NCBI GenBank assembly: GCA_012270695.1
Contig: JAAXHV010000004.1
Coordinates: 1-13,845 of the forward strand
Source: Gammaproteobacteria bacterium
GTDB taxonomy: Bacteria > Pseudomonadota > Gammaproteobacteria > Eutrophobiales > Eutrophobiaceae
Length of the DNA: 13,845 nt
Direction of reading: 5' to 3'
Part shown: in pieces, positions 6,223 through 13,845 of the stretch
Position numbering within the stretch: position 1 is the first letter of the stretch
How the letters are laid out: the number at the start of each line of letters is the position of its first letter
Translations under genes and position numbers: made by a program
Notes under the pieces: model-generated
Told to the model about the DNA's origin: nothing
The model's database searches: none
Seen by the model: only the letters and a program-made list of their open reading frames with translations

Positions 6223-8604
6223 TCAACTCACTTGCGGCTGGTTCTCATTGTTAATTAAATCCATCACCTGTTGTGGACCTATCGGAGTCACCAGGGGTAC
6301 CAGGGTGCCATCATAGTCAGACAAGGCATCCGCCAGTGCATTCGACAACGCGATATGGATCGATAGCATCGCCGCCTCGCCCGCTCCTTTGAAACCGCCT
6401 TCGGTATACGGCGACGGAGTCACGACATGCTCGCACTCGATGTCGGGCAAGGTCACTGCGTTCGGGATCAGGAAATCCATAAACGATGCGTTTTTTAGCT
6501 GGCCGTTCTCATCATAATCCAGCGATTCCAGCAGACCCATACCGATACCCTGCGACGCCCCGCCGCGCATCTGCCCGTCGACGACTTTCGGATTGATCAT
6601 GTTGCCACAATCTTCGACCGCAACGATGCGTTTAATATCGATGATCCCGGTTTGTGGATCCAGTTCAATCGTTACCGCGTGTGAACCATTGGCGTAAGCG
6701 GCCGGTGGATCATAGTGTCGTGTGGAACTCAAAACCGGTTCCACTTCGTCTTCATCCGGTCGGTTATACCGGTCGTAGTAAGTGATAAAGGCAATTTCAG
6801 CCACCGGTCTGCTGATATCGCGCGAACCCTTAACGAAAATCTCGCCGTCTTCAATGGTCAGGTCAGACTCATTCGCTTCCATCACATGCGCCGCAATTTT
6901 CAGCAATTTATTACGCACGTCAGTCGCTGCCCGAATAACCGAACCACCGCCAATTACCGCGCTGCGACTCGCAAACGTGCCCATGCCATAGGAACCCGTT
7001 GCGGTGTCGCCATCGAGCACTTTGACATCTTCGAAAGGCACCCCTAAAACATCTGCCGCGACCTGGGCGAGAGTCGTTCTCTGGCCCTGCCCGTGGCTGA
7101 ACTGTCCACTTTTTACCGTAACCTTCCCACTCGGATCCATTTCAACTGTGGTCGAATCGTGCAAGGTCGCGGGAAAACCACTTTCCCGAGCCGAATGGCT
7201 GCCCCAGTTCGTTTGCTCAACGAAAAATGACACACCAATTCCCCTCAGCTTCCCTTCCTCCGTCAGCCGGGGCTGCTGCTTTTGCTGTTCATAATCCGAT
7301 GCTTCCAGACACTTATCCAGTACTTTATGGTAATCGCCGCTGTCATAGGTTTGATTCGTCGCCGTGGTGTAGGGGAATTCATCGGCGCGGATGAAGTTCT
7401 TGCGGTAGAGATCGGTGATATCCAGATTGAGCAGACGAGCCGCTTTTGTCATCACCATTTCGCGCGCGTAACACCCCGCAGACCAACCGACTCCGCGATA
7501 GGCGCCGGTGTTCATTTTATTCGTCAGGCACACCACCGTTTCATACTCCACATTCCGCACCGTGAACGCGCCGGGCGCGCCGGTATTCGCGGGAACCGAT
7601 TCAATCAGGCCCGACCAGGGATTTTGCGAATAAGCGCCGGAATCGCAGATATTCCTGATTTTCATGCCGACCATGGTGCCATCGCTCTTGAACGCGAGTG
7701 ACATATAAATCGTACATTGCTTGGCATGAGACGCGCCAAGCAGGTGTTCGCGCCGGTCTTCGACCCATTTGACCGGTCGTTTTATTTCCTGTGCCAGCCA
7801 CGGCAGGATAAACTCTTCCGGGAAGAAATGGGCCTTCTGCCCGAAGCCGCCGCCTACCGTCGGCGCAACTACCCGAATAATCTGTTCCGGGATACCGAGA
7901 TGCAGCGCAATCGATGTGCGCAGGAAATAAGGCATCTGGGTCGACGACCAAACCGATAGAGTATCATCCCAGCCCCAGGTCGCCACCACCCCCCGGGTCT
8001 CCATCGGTGCGGCTGAGGTTCGTCCGGTCGCAATTTTTTCACTCACAACCAGGTCTGCTTCAGCAAAGGCTTTGTCCACATCGCCGTTACTGAACGAGTC
8101 CGAGTAGTAGATGTTGCTGCCGAGGTCTTCGTGCAGGAGTTCGGCATCCGGCTGCAGCGCCTCTTCAACGTCGTTGTATGCCGGCAAGGGTTCGTATTCG
8201 ACCTCGATCAATTCGACAATATCTTCAGCAATGTAGCGATTCGGCGCTACCACCGCCGCGATAATCTCCCCCACGAAACGCACTTTGCCGGTTGCGATAA
8301 ACGGCATGAATACCGGCTTTAAAGTGCCGCGTGTGCCCGGGATGAAGGTCGTGAAGCCGGCGCTGATTTCGTCATTCGTGATAATGTGCAGGCAATCCGG
8401 ATGTTGCCGCGCCTCATCGAGCTTGATGCTTTTGATGCGTGCATGTCCATGTGTACTCCTGAGGAAGGCCACTTCCAGCATCCCAGGTATTTTGATGTCA
8501 TCGACATACTTTGCCTGCCCCATCAAAATCTGCGGATCCTCGGTGCGCTTGCGCGATTCGCCGATATACTTTGTCGCTCCGCCCAATGCGATCGGTTCTC
8601 TCAT
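6223..8604 (-). CDS. xanthine-dehydrogenase-family molybdopterin-binding subunit (CoxL-like hydroxylase)
   Basis: The catalytic subunit of a molybdenum hydroxylase, 793 residues, full length. Such enzymes insert water-derived oxygen next to a ring nitrogen or at an aldehyde carbon. The N-terminus (ALGGATKYIGESRKRTEDPQ, 6-25) is the family's hammerhead domain. Moco contacts include VGGGFGQK (250-257), TGAYRGVGW (366-374) and HGQGQRTT (504-511), and the catalytic Glu is E743 in GGFKGAGEAAML. The CO dehydrogenase loop AYxCSFR is absent and replaced by AYRGVGW, so this is not a form I CO dehydrogenase despite the Cox-like operon. It follows the FAD and 2Fe-2S subunits with a 15-base gap, and a GAGG precedes the start. 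In an N-heterocycle cluster it would most plausibly hydroxylate the ring carbon next to nitrogen, an inference from neighbours. Maturation genes of the XdhC type are not seen. Confidence 0.95.
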   Translation of the reverse strand: MREPIALGGATKYIGESRKRTEDPQILMGQAKYVDDIKIPGMLEVAFLRSTHGHARIKSIKLDEARQHPDCLHIITNDEISAGFTTFIPGTRGTLKPVFMPFIATGKVRFVGEIIAAVVAPNRYIAEDIVELIEVEYEPLPAYNDVEEALQPDAELLHEDLGSNIYYSDSFSNGDVDKAFAEADLVVSEKIATGRTSAAPMETRGVVATWGWDDTLSVWSSTQMPYFLRTSIALHLGIPEQIIRVVAPTVGGGFGQKAHFFPEEFILPWLAQEIKRPVKWVEDRREHLLGASHAKQCTIYMSLAFKSDGTMVGMKIRNICDSGAYSQNPWSGLIESVPANTGAPGAFTVRNVEYETVVCLTNKMNTGAYRGVGWSAGCYAREMVMTKAARLLNLDITDLYRKNFIRADEFPYTTATNQTYDSGDYHKVLDKCLEASDYEQQKQQPRLTEEGKLRGIGVSFFVEQTNWGSHSARESGFPATLHDSTTVEMDPSGKVTVKSGQFSHGQGQRTTLAQVAADVLGVPFEDVKVLDGDTATGSYGMGTFASRSAVIGGGSVIRAATDVRNKLLKIAAHVMEANESDLTIEDGEIFVKGSRDISRPVAEIAFITYYDRYNRPDEDEVEPVLSSTRHYDPPAAYANGSHAVTIELDPQTGIIDIKRIVAVEDCGNMINPKVVDGQMRGGASQGIGMGLLESLDYDENGQLKNASFMDFLIPNAVTLPDIECEHVVTPSPYTEGGFKGAGEAAMLSIHIALSNALADALSDYDGTLVPLVTPIGPQQVMDLINNENQPQVS

Positions 8605-8619
8605 AGTCAGTATCCTCTA

Positions 8620-9108
8620 TTAAGCCTGAACCGTAGACACGGCTGCCTCGGCTGCCGCCGCTACTGAATCGACAATGTCATGATAGCCGGTACAACGGCA
8701 CAAGTTACCCGACAGCGCTTCACGGATTTCAGCGCGGGTCGGGGAGGGATTTTCCTCGAGAAATGCCTTCATGCTCATCAGGATTCCCGGGGTGCAGAAC
8801 CCGCACTGCAAGCCCTGGTTTTCCCAGAAGGCATGTTGTAATGCATTCAGTTTGCCGTTCTCCGCCAACGATTCCACTGTCTCGATTGCTTTGCCTTGTG
8901 CCTGCAACGCCAACGTCAGACAGGAACGCACCGGCAACCCGTTCATCAGTATCGTGCACGAGCCACAAATTCCGTGTTCGCAAGCGACGTGTGTGCCGTA
9001 TAGATCAAGTTCATACCGGATAAAATCAGATAACAACATGCGCGGTTCTATTTCCCTGTCGTAGGAGACCCCGTTTACATTGAGGGTAATCTTTTTATTC
9101 TCAATCAT
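8620..9108 (-). CDS. 2Fe-2S subunit of molybdenum hydroxylase (CoxS-like)
   Basis: A 162-residue iron-sulfur subunit of the xanthine dehydrogenase family. The N-terminal plant-ferredoxin-like domain carries C43-x4-C48-x2-C51-x11-C63 (CEHGICGSC), and the C-terminal helical domain carries C102-x2-C105 (CGFCTPG) and C137-x-C139 (NLCRCTGY). All eight ligands of the two 2Fe-2S clusters are present. It passes electrons from the molybdenum site of the large subunit to FAD in the medium subunit. A GAGGAG site lies six bases before the ATG. The gene stands between the FAD subunit (22-base gap) and the molybdopterin subunit (15-base gap), the usual M-S-L order of CoxMSL-type operons. Confidence 0.96.
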   Translation of the reverse strand: MIENKKITLNVNGVSYDREIEPRMLLSDFIRYELDLYGTHVACEHGICGSCTILMNGLPVRSCLTLALQAQGKAIETVESLAENGKLNALQHAFWENQGLQCGFCTPGILMSMKAFLEENPSPTRAEIREALSGNLCRCTGYHDIVDSVAAAAEAAVSTVQA

Positions 9109-9130
9109 AATCTGCTCCTCTGTCCCGGTT

Positions 9131-10003
9131 CTAATCAGTTACTGCCCGGCTGAGTGCATCTTCGAGTGCGCGCACAGTTAATGCTTCCACGGCATTACGG
9201 CGATACTCCCCGGTTACGTGCACGTCGGTTTCCGGATCGATGATTCCGCGTACACCAGCTGCGGCCTCCTTCAATAGTTCGGGCGAACATTGTTTTCCGA
9301 GTAACGCATCTTCTACTTCCCTGGCCCGTACCGGGGTTGCGTCAACTCCGAACAATGAAATTCTGGCATAACTGCATTTGCCGTCACCGTCCAGGTCTAT
9401 GATGGCCGCGCTGCCGGCCAGCGAGAAATCGCCCGCGCGGCGGGTGATTTCATGGAATCCCCACCCGCTGGTCTGCGGCGGCACCTTGAACAGGACCGAT
9501 GATAATATTTCATCCGCCTGTAATGACGTGGTCATGTAGGTGACAAAAAAATCTTCTGCCGGGACCACAGATTTATTCGATGCGCTTTCTATTTCAAATT
9601 CCGCATCCAGTAATAACGACATGGCAGGCAATTCAGATGCCGGATCCGCGTGGGCAATACTCCCGCCTACCGTGCCCTTGTTACGTACCTGAAAATGAGA
9701 AATGTGCTCGATCGCATGAACCAGCGCCGGTATTCGTTGGCGCAGGCCCGCATGCTTTTCCGTAAATCGCTGGGTGGTGGTAGCTTTCACTCTCACGCCG
9801 TCCTGCTCATCGATAACAAGATTGGGCTGCTCCACGTTGCTGATATCGATCAAAACCTCAGGTCGGGCCAACCTGAAATTCATCGCCGCAATGAGACTCT
9901 GTCCACCAGCCAGAATCTTTGCATCGTCTCCATGCTCCTTCAACAGGGCACACGCGTGTTGTATATTCTCAGCCCTGTGGTAATCAAACTTCGCTGGTTT
10001 CAT
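9131..10003 (-). CDS. FAD-binding subunit of molybdenum hydroxylase (CoxM-like)
   Basis: The medium subunit of the same three-subunit hydroxylase, 290 residues, normal length. The two FAD pyrophosphate-binding motifs are AGGQS at 32-36 and TVGGS at 111-115, in the same positions as in Oligotropha CoxM. ADPASELP (119-126) follows, and the C-terminal domain carries RRAGDFSLAGSAA, typical of the family. It receives electrons from the 2Fe-2S subunit and passes them to an external acceptor. The Shine-Dalgarno is weak (AAAGG). It lies 19 bases after the CoxG-like gene. Confidence 0.95.
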   Translation of the reverse strand: MKPAKFDYHRAENIQHACALLKEHGDDAKILAGGQSLIAAMNFRLARPEVLIDISNVEQPNLVIDEQDGVRVKATTTQRFTEKHAGLRQRIPALVHAIEHISHFQVRNKGTVGGSIAHADPASELPAMSLLLDAEFEIESASNKSVVPAEDFFVTYMTTSLQADEILSSVLFKVPPQTSGWGFHEITRRAGDFSLAGSAAIIDLDGDGKCSYARISLFGVDATPVRAREVEDALLGKQCSPELLKEAAAGVRGIIDPETDVHVTGEYRRNAVEALTVRALEDALSRAVTD

Positions 10004-10022
10004 ATCAGTTAACCTTTAATAG

Positions 10023-10481
10023 TCAGTTTTGCCTTGGCCCGAAATGGTTCCCCATCTCATCAATGAAGTCCTTGAAAAACTCCCTGGTCAGGTGCTTTGA
10101 AATGCCCGTCATAACCCTCCCCCCGATACTGGCGATCAGTCCGCCAACATTAGCATCGCATGACCAGCGCATCAAGGTACCGGCAGAGGCAGGTTCAAGA
10201 TGGCAATCCACTTCCATGTTCACAAAACCCGGTTTGCCGGCTCCCTCAGCATTCAGGATGTAGTGATGAGGAAATTCGGCGTCGGTAACCCGGATGTTTC
10301 CCTCATATTCACCTTTAATTGCCGCCACTCCCAGCGCAAGCGTTACCTTATACCCACCATTCTCATCGGGCACCATGGACTTGCAGCCGGGAATAACCTT
10401 GACGAGAATATCAATGTCATGCAGCGCACTCCATACCTGTGCCGCTTCGTACGGGAGTTCGGCATGACCTTCAAGTTTCAA
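10023..10481 (-). CDS. CoxG-like SRPBCC-family protein (TTG start)
   Basis: A 152-residue START/SRPBCC-fold protein of the CO dehydrogenase subunit G family. Typical features are the N-terminus KLEGHAELPYEAAQVWSAL, the segment VIPGCKSM (34-41) and the C-terminal helix (SKHLTREFFKDFIDEM). CoxG proteins accompany molybdenum hydroxylases and are reported to help attach the enzyme to the membrane in CO oxidisers. The hydrophobic C-terminal tail of longer CoxG proteins is absent here. The start codon is TTG at 10481: an in-frame stop TAA lies about 20 bases upstream, no ATG occurs near the N-terminus, and AGAGG stands eight bases before it. The gene follows the outer-membrane protein after 30 bases and precedes the FAD subunit, so it probably serves this hydroxylase in delivery, membrane contact or electron transfer. 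Confidence 0.88.
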   Translation of the reverse strand: MKLEGHAELPYEAAQVWSALHDIDILVKVIPGCKSMVPDENGGYKVTLALGVAAIKGEYEGNIRVTDAEFPHHYILNAEGAGKPGFVNMEVDCHLEPASAGTLMRWSCDANVGGLIASIGGRVMTGISKHLTREFFKDFIDEMGNHFGPRQN

Positions 10482-10489
10482 ATTATTTT

Positions 10490-10505
10490 CCTCTGATAAT
10501 TATCA
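10490..10505. promoter_or_regulatory. ribosome site of the TTG-started gene joined to a 12-base perfect palindrome
   Basis: AGAGG (minus strand, 10494-10490) is the ribosome site for the TTG start at 10481. Directly upstream, TGATAATTATCA (10494-10505) is a perfect 12-base palindrome in the short gap after the outer-membrane protein gene. It lacks the G/C stem and T-run of a terminator. It could be a small operator or RNA hairpin, or chance in an AT-rich gap. Confidence 0.35.
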
Positions 10506-10511
10506 ACCTCT

Positions 10512-12215
10512 CTAAAATGTAAACTTCAACTCAGTGAACAGCGAATCATTTCTCTGGAACTCGCCGAAGAATGAATCCAGCGCGCCGGAAATAACATTAA
10601 TACCTACTCGGGCACTCAGGCTATGGTTAAAATTATAGCCGACCAGGGCGCGAATCCACGTCGCACGTTGACGGTGGCTGAATTCATGCAAGCCGAAAAG
10701 TTCCACGTGCAGCGTCTTGCCGGGGAGGAAGTCATTGAACATGAACAGGGTTGCGACATGTCGTTTCCGGTTGCGCAGCCCGTTGTAAACGTTGGATGCT
10801 CCTCCGATGATGTAGCCGCTGTCGCCGCACCCCGGTTGGCCGATACAGGCCGGAGAGCCAATGTTGGTAAAATGACCCGGTTTCGGATCGCGCAGGATCT
10901 CATCTCGCCAGATCTGGGCCGATACAAACCAAGGTGTCTTGAACAAGGTTCTGGGACCGATATAAAGATATTGGTCCAGGCCGATCAGGGCGGTAACACT
11001 GTCCGCCTTGACCAATGCCAAATCCGGCTCATAAAACAATTGTCCGAAATTGTAAACCAACTCCCCGCGCATCACCGTGCCTTTGAACTGGCCGGGCAGG
11101 AACTCCAGGGCCTTGTCAAAGGAGGCACCTGCCAGATCATAACGGTGGCGCGCAAAATCGATACCGCCGCCAATTGCACGAGGACCGGCAATGTCTAGAG
11201 CCAGGCCCGCAGGGATGCGGTTTCCGAGCACATAAAAGGGGATATCTTCGAACAGATGGCCGTAATGGAATGAATAGGTCATATCCGACAATGGACCTAA
11301 ACCACCACCCGTGCGAGCACGCCAGCGGACGAAAACTTCTGATTTGTCGAAGGCATCGCCTTCATCCCACGCATAGTTGTCGAAAAAGTCCGGTTCGCCA
11401 AAAAGTCCTTTGGATACATTGATAACCTGGTCCGCAAGGTCGACGACGGCCAGGGTATAGGGATGTTGCGCCTCTTCTTCCGCACGAAAACCCGGGAAAC
11501 GGGCCGGCGTGTAGTCCCAGTTCCAGATCACCTGCAGCTCCTTGGTGATGCCGCCTGGAAGCCAGTCTACCCGGGACAGGTCATATTTTATGTTCAGCAT
11601 ATCCTGCGGGATCATGAAGCGCTCCTGCTCGAAGGTCAGCGGATTACGGAAGTTGCGCGGCGTTACGACATCAAGTACGGTCACACCGTCGGAACGGCCC
11701 CATGTCACTATCTGCCGACCGGCACGTATATGTAACGGGTGGTAGTTGATATCCAGGTAGGCTTCCCGGACCAGGGGATCCCACTTGTCATGCAAGCCAT
11801 CCTTGAAATTGGTTTCCCAGTTCTTGGCAATAGAGTTGTCTTTATCTTCTATTTCAAACATCGCGTCATAGTAGCCTCGGAGTTTCAAGACCGGTGTTAT
11901 ATGCTTGATGCCCTTGTATACCATCTCAACGCTCAGTTCGGTACGAAGCGCGTTGACCGTATCGTAGTCTTGCCGGTTACTCGGTGTGCCGAGTGCAGCC
12001 GGACTGAGCAAGACGCCCGGGGCAACTGCAAGCTCGAATATTCTGGCCTGGTCAGGCTTGCCGCCTATGCGAAAATCACCCAGCACAAAGACCTCACCAC
12101 TAATCTCAAGGTCTCCAAATTCGTATCGGGCAGAACTTTCCCCCGACCACCCCAACAGCGCTACGGCAACAATCGATAACAAGGTGGTGATATTACGTCG
12201 ATTTGAATTAATCAT
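10512..12215 (-). CDS. DUF1302 outer-membrane beta-barrel protein
   Basis: A 567-residue exported protein. The N-terminus has two Arg, a hydrophobic core (TTLLSIVAVALLGW, 10-23) and a likely cleavage after SSA (27-29). The body alternates in short beta-strands rich in aromatic residues, with IRAGRQIVTWGRSDGV near residue 170, typical of DUF1302 proteins. The last residues, FTELKFTF, end in Phe as outer-membrane barrels do. The ATG at 12215 has GGAGGAAA upstream; the longer frame to 12263 would add 16 residues before the signal peptide and is less likely. DUF1302 genes are often found with DUF1329 and RND permease genes in clusters for hydrophobic aromatic or terpenoid compounds; here the RND gene lies 38 bases upstream. 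The likely job is a substrate channel in the outer membrane. Specificity is unknown. Confidence 0.88.
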   Translation of the reverse strand: MINSNRRNITTLLSIVAVALLGWSGESSARYEFGDLEISGEVFVLGDFRIGGKPDQARIFELAVAPGVLLSPAALGTPSNRQDYDTVNALRTELSVEMVYKGIKHITPVLKLRGYYDAMFEIEDKDNSIAKNWETNFKDGLHDKWDPLVREAYLDINYHPLHIRAGRQIVTWGRSDGVTVLDVVTPRNFRNPLTFEQERFMIPQDMLNIKYDLSRVDWLPGGITKELQVIWNWDYTPARFPGFRAEEEAQHPYTLAVVDLADQVINVSKGLFGEPDFFDNYAWDEGDAFDKSEVFVRWRARTGGGLGPLSDMTYSFHYGHLFEDIPFYVLGNRIPAGLALDIAGPRAIGGGIDFARHRYDLAGASFDKALEFLPGQFKGTVMRGELVYNFGQLFYEPDLALVKADSVTALIGLDQYLYIGPRTLFKTPWFVSAQIWRDEILRDPKPGHFTNIGSPACIGQPGCGDSGYIIGGASNVYNGLRNRKRHVATLFMFNDFLPGKTLHVELFGLHEFSHRQRATWIRALVGYNFNHSLSARVGINVISGALDSFFGEFQRNDSLFTELKFTF

Positions 12216-12222
12216 GCCTGTT

Positions 12223-12228
12223 TCCTCC
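12223..12228 (-). promoter_or_regulatory. Shine-Dalgarno site fixing the start of the DUF1302 gene
   Basis: GGAGGA, read on the minus strand, lies seven bases before the ATG at 12215 and places the start just ahead of the signal peptide rather than at the in-frame ATG at 12263. Confidence 0.7.
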
Positions 12229-12253
12229 AATATAAGTTGCAATAACCCCATAA

Positions 12254-13845
12254 TCATGCGCACTCCACGCTAACTGAGTCGGATATGACCGTGCAAGCAC
12301 GATCATTTTTCATCTGAGGTCCTCCCCCCCTGCCTTCCACATCAAGCCCGCGTGTCAGGAAGCCAGGTCGAAGCAGACTCCACACTACCGGGGCCGCGAA
12401 GAAGCTGAACAGAAACGTGGTAAGCAGGATAAGCGCCATGCTGAAACCAACATAGCCAACGTAGAGCGGGACTATGGAGACCGCCAGACAACCGGTAAAA
12501 AGCGCAGTAAATGAAAATATCAACGGCTCGCGAACCAGCGTAAAGGCGTCAAACAAAGCCCGTTTGAAATTTCCATCTTTCGAGAATTCTTCACGAAAGC
12601 GGTACAGAAGATAAACTTCCGCATCGATCCCGACACCGCTTGCGATAGCAAGTGCTGCGGTGACATTTGAATTGAATTCAATCCCGATCAGGTGTATCAG
12701 GAACATCCAGATCAGGATGCCGATGGCAAGTGGGAACATCAGTAGCAGGGGTGCTATTACAGATCGCAGCATCAATGCAGCTGCAATAAAAGACGCTAAC
12801 GCGCTGAACAAGGTAGCAAGCACCATCCATTTTTTGATGGAACGATTAAATGCATCTGCAATGCCGACATTGCCTGCCGCCAATTCCAACTTAACGTTCA
12901 ATGCTTCGGCGTCCCAGTTTGCCGCGACGTACTCGTTCGCCCGCTCTATCAACCCCGCCACCGTAGCTGGGCTGGTATCCCGCACGAAGGCAATCATCGC
13001 CGTGTTCTGGTACTCCGGGTCCACAACAAAGTCAAACGCTCCGGGCGTACCCCCCGTCAGGAAATAGATTGCCTCATTAACTGCCATCTGTGCCCGGCCT
13101 TCGGTCGGGACCCTGAAATGCTCGTCCTGGTCCTCATTCAGAAACCGGTTCATGATCTTTATATAGAAAGGCAGACCGACGACTGCCGACACCTCTTCCG
13201 CCTCGGCCAGGTGCCGGGAAAGTTCATCCATCGCAACCAGTGCCTGCGGGGTTTTGGCGTCCCCGGGATTTTCGCCTTTCGCAAGAATGGCAAGCGTATA
13301 GACGCCACCGAATAACCGGGTAATCTCCTGTTCCATCTCGTAGAGTTCATTGCCTTCCCAAGATCGGGTCAGGTAGTTATGTACGGCATACGTATTGTTC
13401 TGACCGGTGCTGATCTCAGTGGCGAGAAAACGTCCGATTGCAGTATCCTTACCCAGGGGTATCGATTGCCAGATACTCAACGAGATCACCAGCACAAAAC
13501 CGGTCAGGCAAATCACGGTCCATTGTATGGTGGAGTTGTAAATGAGAGGTCGCACCATGACAGCAGTCGTTCTGTAGATCAATCCACGCTGAGTTTTGCG
13601 CCCTATCTGGGCGTATTCCATGGCTTTGCGAATACTCGTGGCAGGCATGTATGACAGTAGCGCTACGAGAAATGTCGGAACAATGACGATGATCGCAAGC
13701 AATCCGAATGCAGTGACCTGACCCAGAACCCGGACATTATCGAAAGGAACAAACGAGAGTACGACAAATGCCATCAGGTCAGTACAGAGCACCACAATCA
13801 ACGGGCGCGTCATGTGAATGAGTGTCTGTTCCAGTCCCTCCGGTA
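12254..13845 (-). CDS. RND/MMPL-family permease, C-terminal part (cut by window edge)
   Basis: About 530 residues of an inner-membrane permease of the RND superfamily (HAE3/MMPL-like), open to the window edge; the N-terminal third is outside. The visible part starts in PEGLEQTLIHMTRP, passes two membrane segments, a third segment (TVICLTGFVLVISLSIW), a periplasmic loop of about 200 residues, then five more segments. This matches the second half of the 12-helix RND plan. In the tenth helix, ASGVGIDAEVYLLYRFREE carries the conserved Asp region linked to proton use. The ending is polar (MKNDRACTVISDSVSVECA). It lies 38 bases upstream of the DUF1302 gene and is the first visible gene of the block, so transport of the pathway substrate or a toxic intermediate is likely. 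Direction of transport cannot be judged from sequence. Confidence 0.93.
   Translation of the reverse strand, partial: PEGLEQTLIHMTRPLIVVLCTDLMAFVVLSFVPFDNVRVLGQVTAFGLLAIIVIVPTFLVALLSYMPATSIRKAMEYAQIGRKTQRGLIYRTTAVMVRPLIYNSTIQWTVICLTGFVLVISLSIWQSIPLGKDTAIGRFLATEISTGQNNTYAVHNYLTRSWEGNELYEMEQEITRLFGGVYTLAILAKGENPGDAKTPQALVAMDELSRHLAEAEEVSAVVGLPFYIKIMNRFLNEDQDEHFRVPTEGRAQMAVNEAIYFLTGGTPGAFDFVVDPEYQNTAMIAFVRDTSPATVAGLIERANEYVAANWDAEALNVKLELAAGNVGIADAFNRSIKKWMVLATLFSALASFIAAALMLRSVIAPLLLMFPLAIGILIWMFLIHLIGIEFNSNVTAALAIASGVGIDAEVYLLYRFREEFSKDGNFKRALFDAFTLVREPLIFSFTALFTGCLAVSIVPLYVGYVGFSMALILLTTFLFSFFAAPVVWSLLRPGFLTRGLDVEGRGGGPQMKNDRACTVISDSVSVECA

Noticed and set aside
5185..6258. Long plus-strand open frame (357 codons) opposite the second Rieske gene
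   Set aside because: It mirrors the codon pattern of the Rieske gene and shows no recognisable domain; the minus-strand protein has complete Rieske and iron motifs.
6223..10481. Aerobic CO dehydrogenase (coxGMSL)
   Set aside because: The large subunit lacks the AYxCSFR active-site loop; the gene order alone is shared by many Mo hydroxylases.
10623..12179. Several plus-strand open frames opposite the DUF1302 gene
   Set aside because: They are antisense shadows without ribosome sites or family features.

Overview
This window looks like a catabolic gene cluster from a Gram-negative bacterium, probably a gamma- or betaproteobacterium. The Gram-negative call rests on an outer-membrane beta-barrel of the DUF1302 family with a signal peptide and a C-terminal Phe, placed next to an RND-type permease. 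The taxonomic guess is an inference, since no rRNA or marker gene is present. Thirteen of the fourteen genes lie on the minus strand, so transcription runs from high to low coordinates. There are no RNA genes, insertion sequences, CRISPR arrays or long repeats. The only non-coding stretch longer than about 60 bases is 2417-2624.

Upper block (13845 to 3039, minus strand), read in the direction of transcription: an RND/MMPL permease cut by the window edge; a DUF1302 outer-membrane protein; a CoxG-like SRPBCC protein with a TTG start; the FAD, 2Fe-2S and molybdopterin subunits of a xanthine-dehydrogenase-family hydroxylase; a Rieske oxygenase of the Glu-bridged type; a 105-residue protein of unknown family; an SDR dehydrogenase; and a DUF3891 protein. 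Gaps are 2 to about 50 bases, which suggests one operon whose promoter lies outside the window.

The single plus-strand gene (2625-3005) encodes an AtzH/HpxZ-like (DUF3225) protein. It faces the upper block tail to tail and is divergent from the lower block. The AT-rich intergenic region 2417-2624 holds a good sigma70-type promoter reading leftward, with an imperfect inverted repeat across its -10 and start point.

Lower block (2416 to 1, minus strand): a second, Asp-bridged Rieske oxygenase; a protein closely resembling NicX, the 2,5-dihydroxypyridine 5,6-dioxygenase, with its His/His/Asp iron ligands; and the N-terminus of an alpha/beta hydrolase running off the edge, which could be the N-formylmaleamate deformylase step.

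Taken together I infer a pathway for an aromatic N-heterocycle. The permease and outer-membrane barrel move the compound, the Mo hydroxylase and Rieske oxygenases hydroxylate it (with the SDR perhaps oxidising a diol or alcohol), and the NicX-like enzyme and hydrolase open and trim the ring. The combination of Rieske oxygenases with a NicX-type ring-cleavage enzyme, the orphan small protein behind one Rieske gene, and the DUF3891 and AtzH-like genes are the least familiar parts. No ferredoxin, reductase, oxygenase beta subunit, regulator or maleamate amidase is visible in the window.
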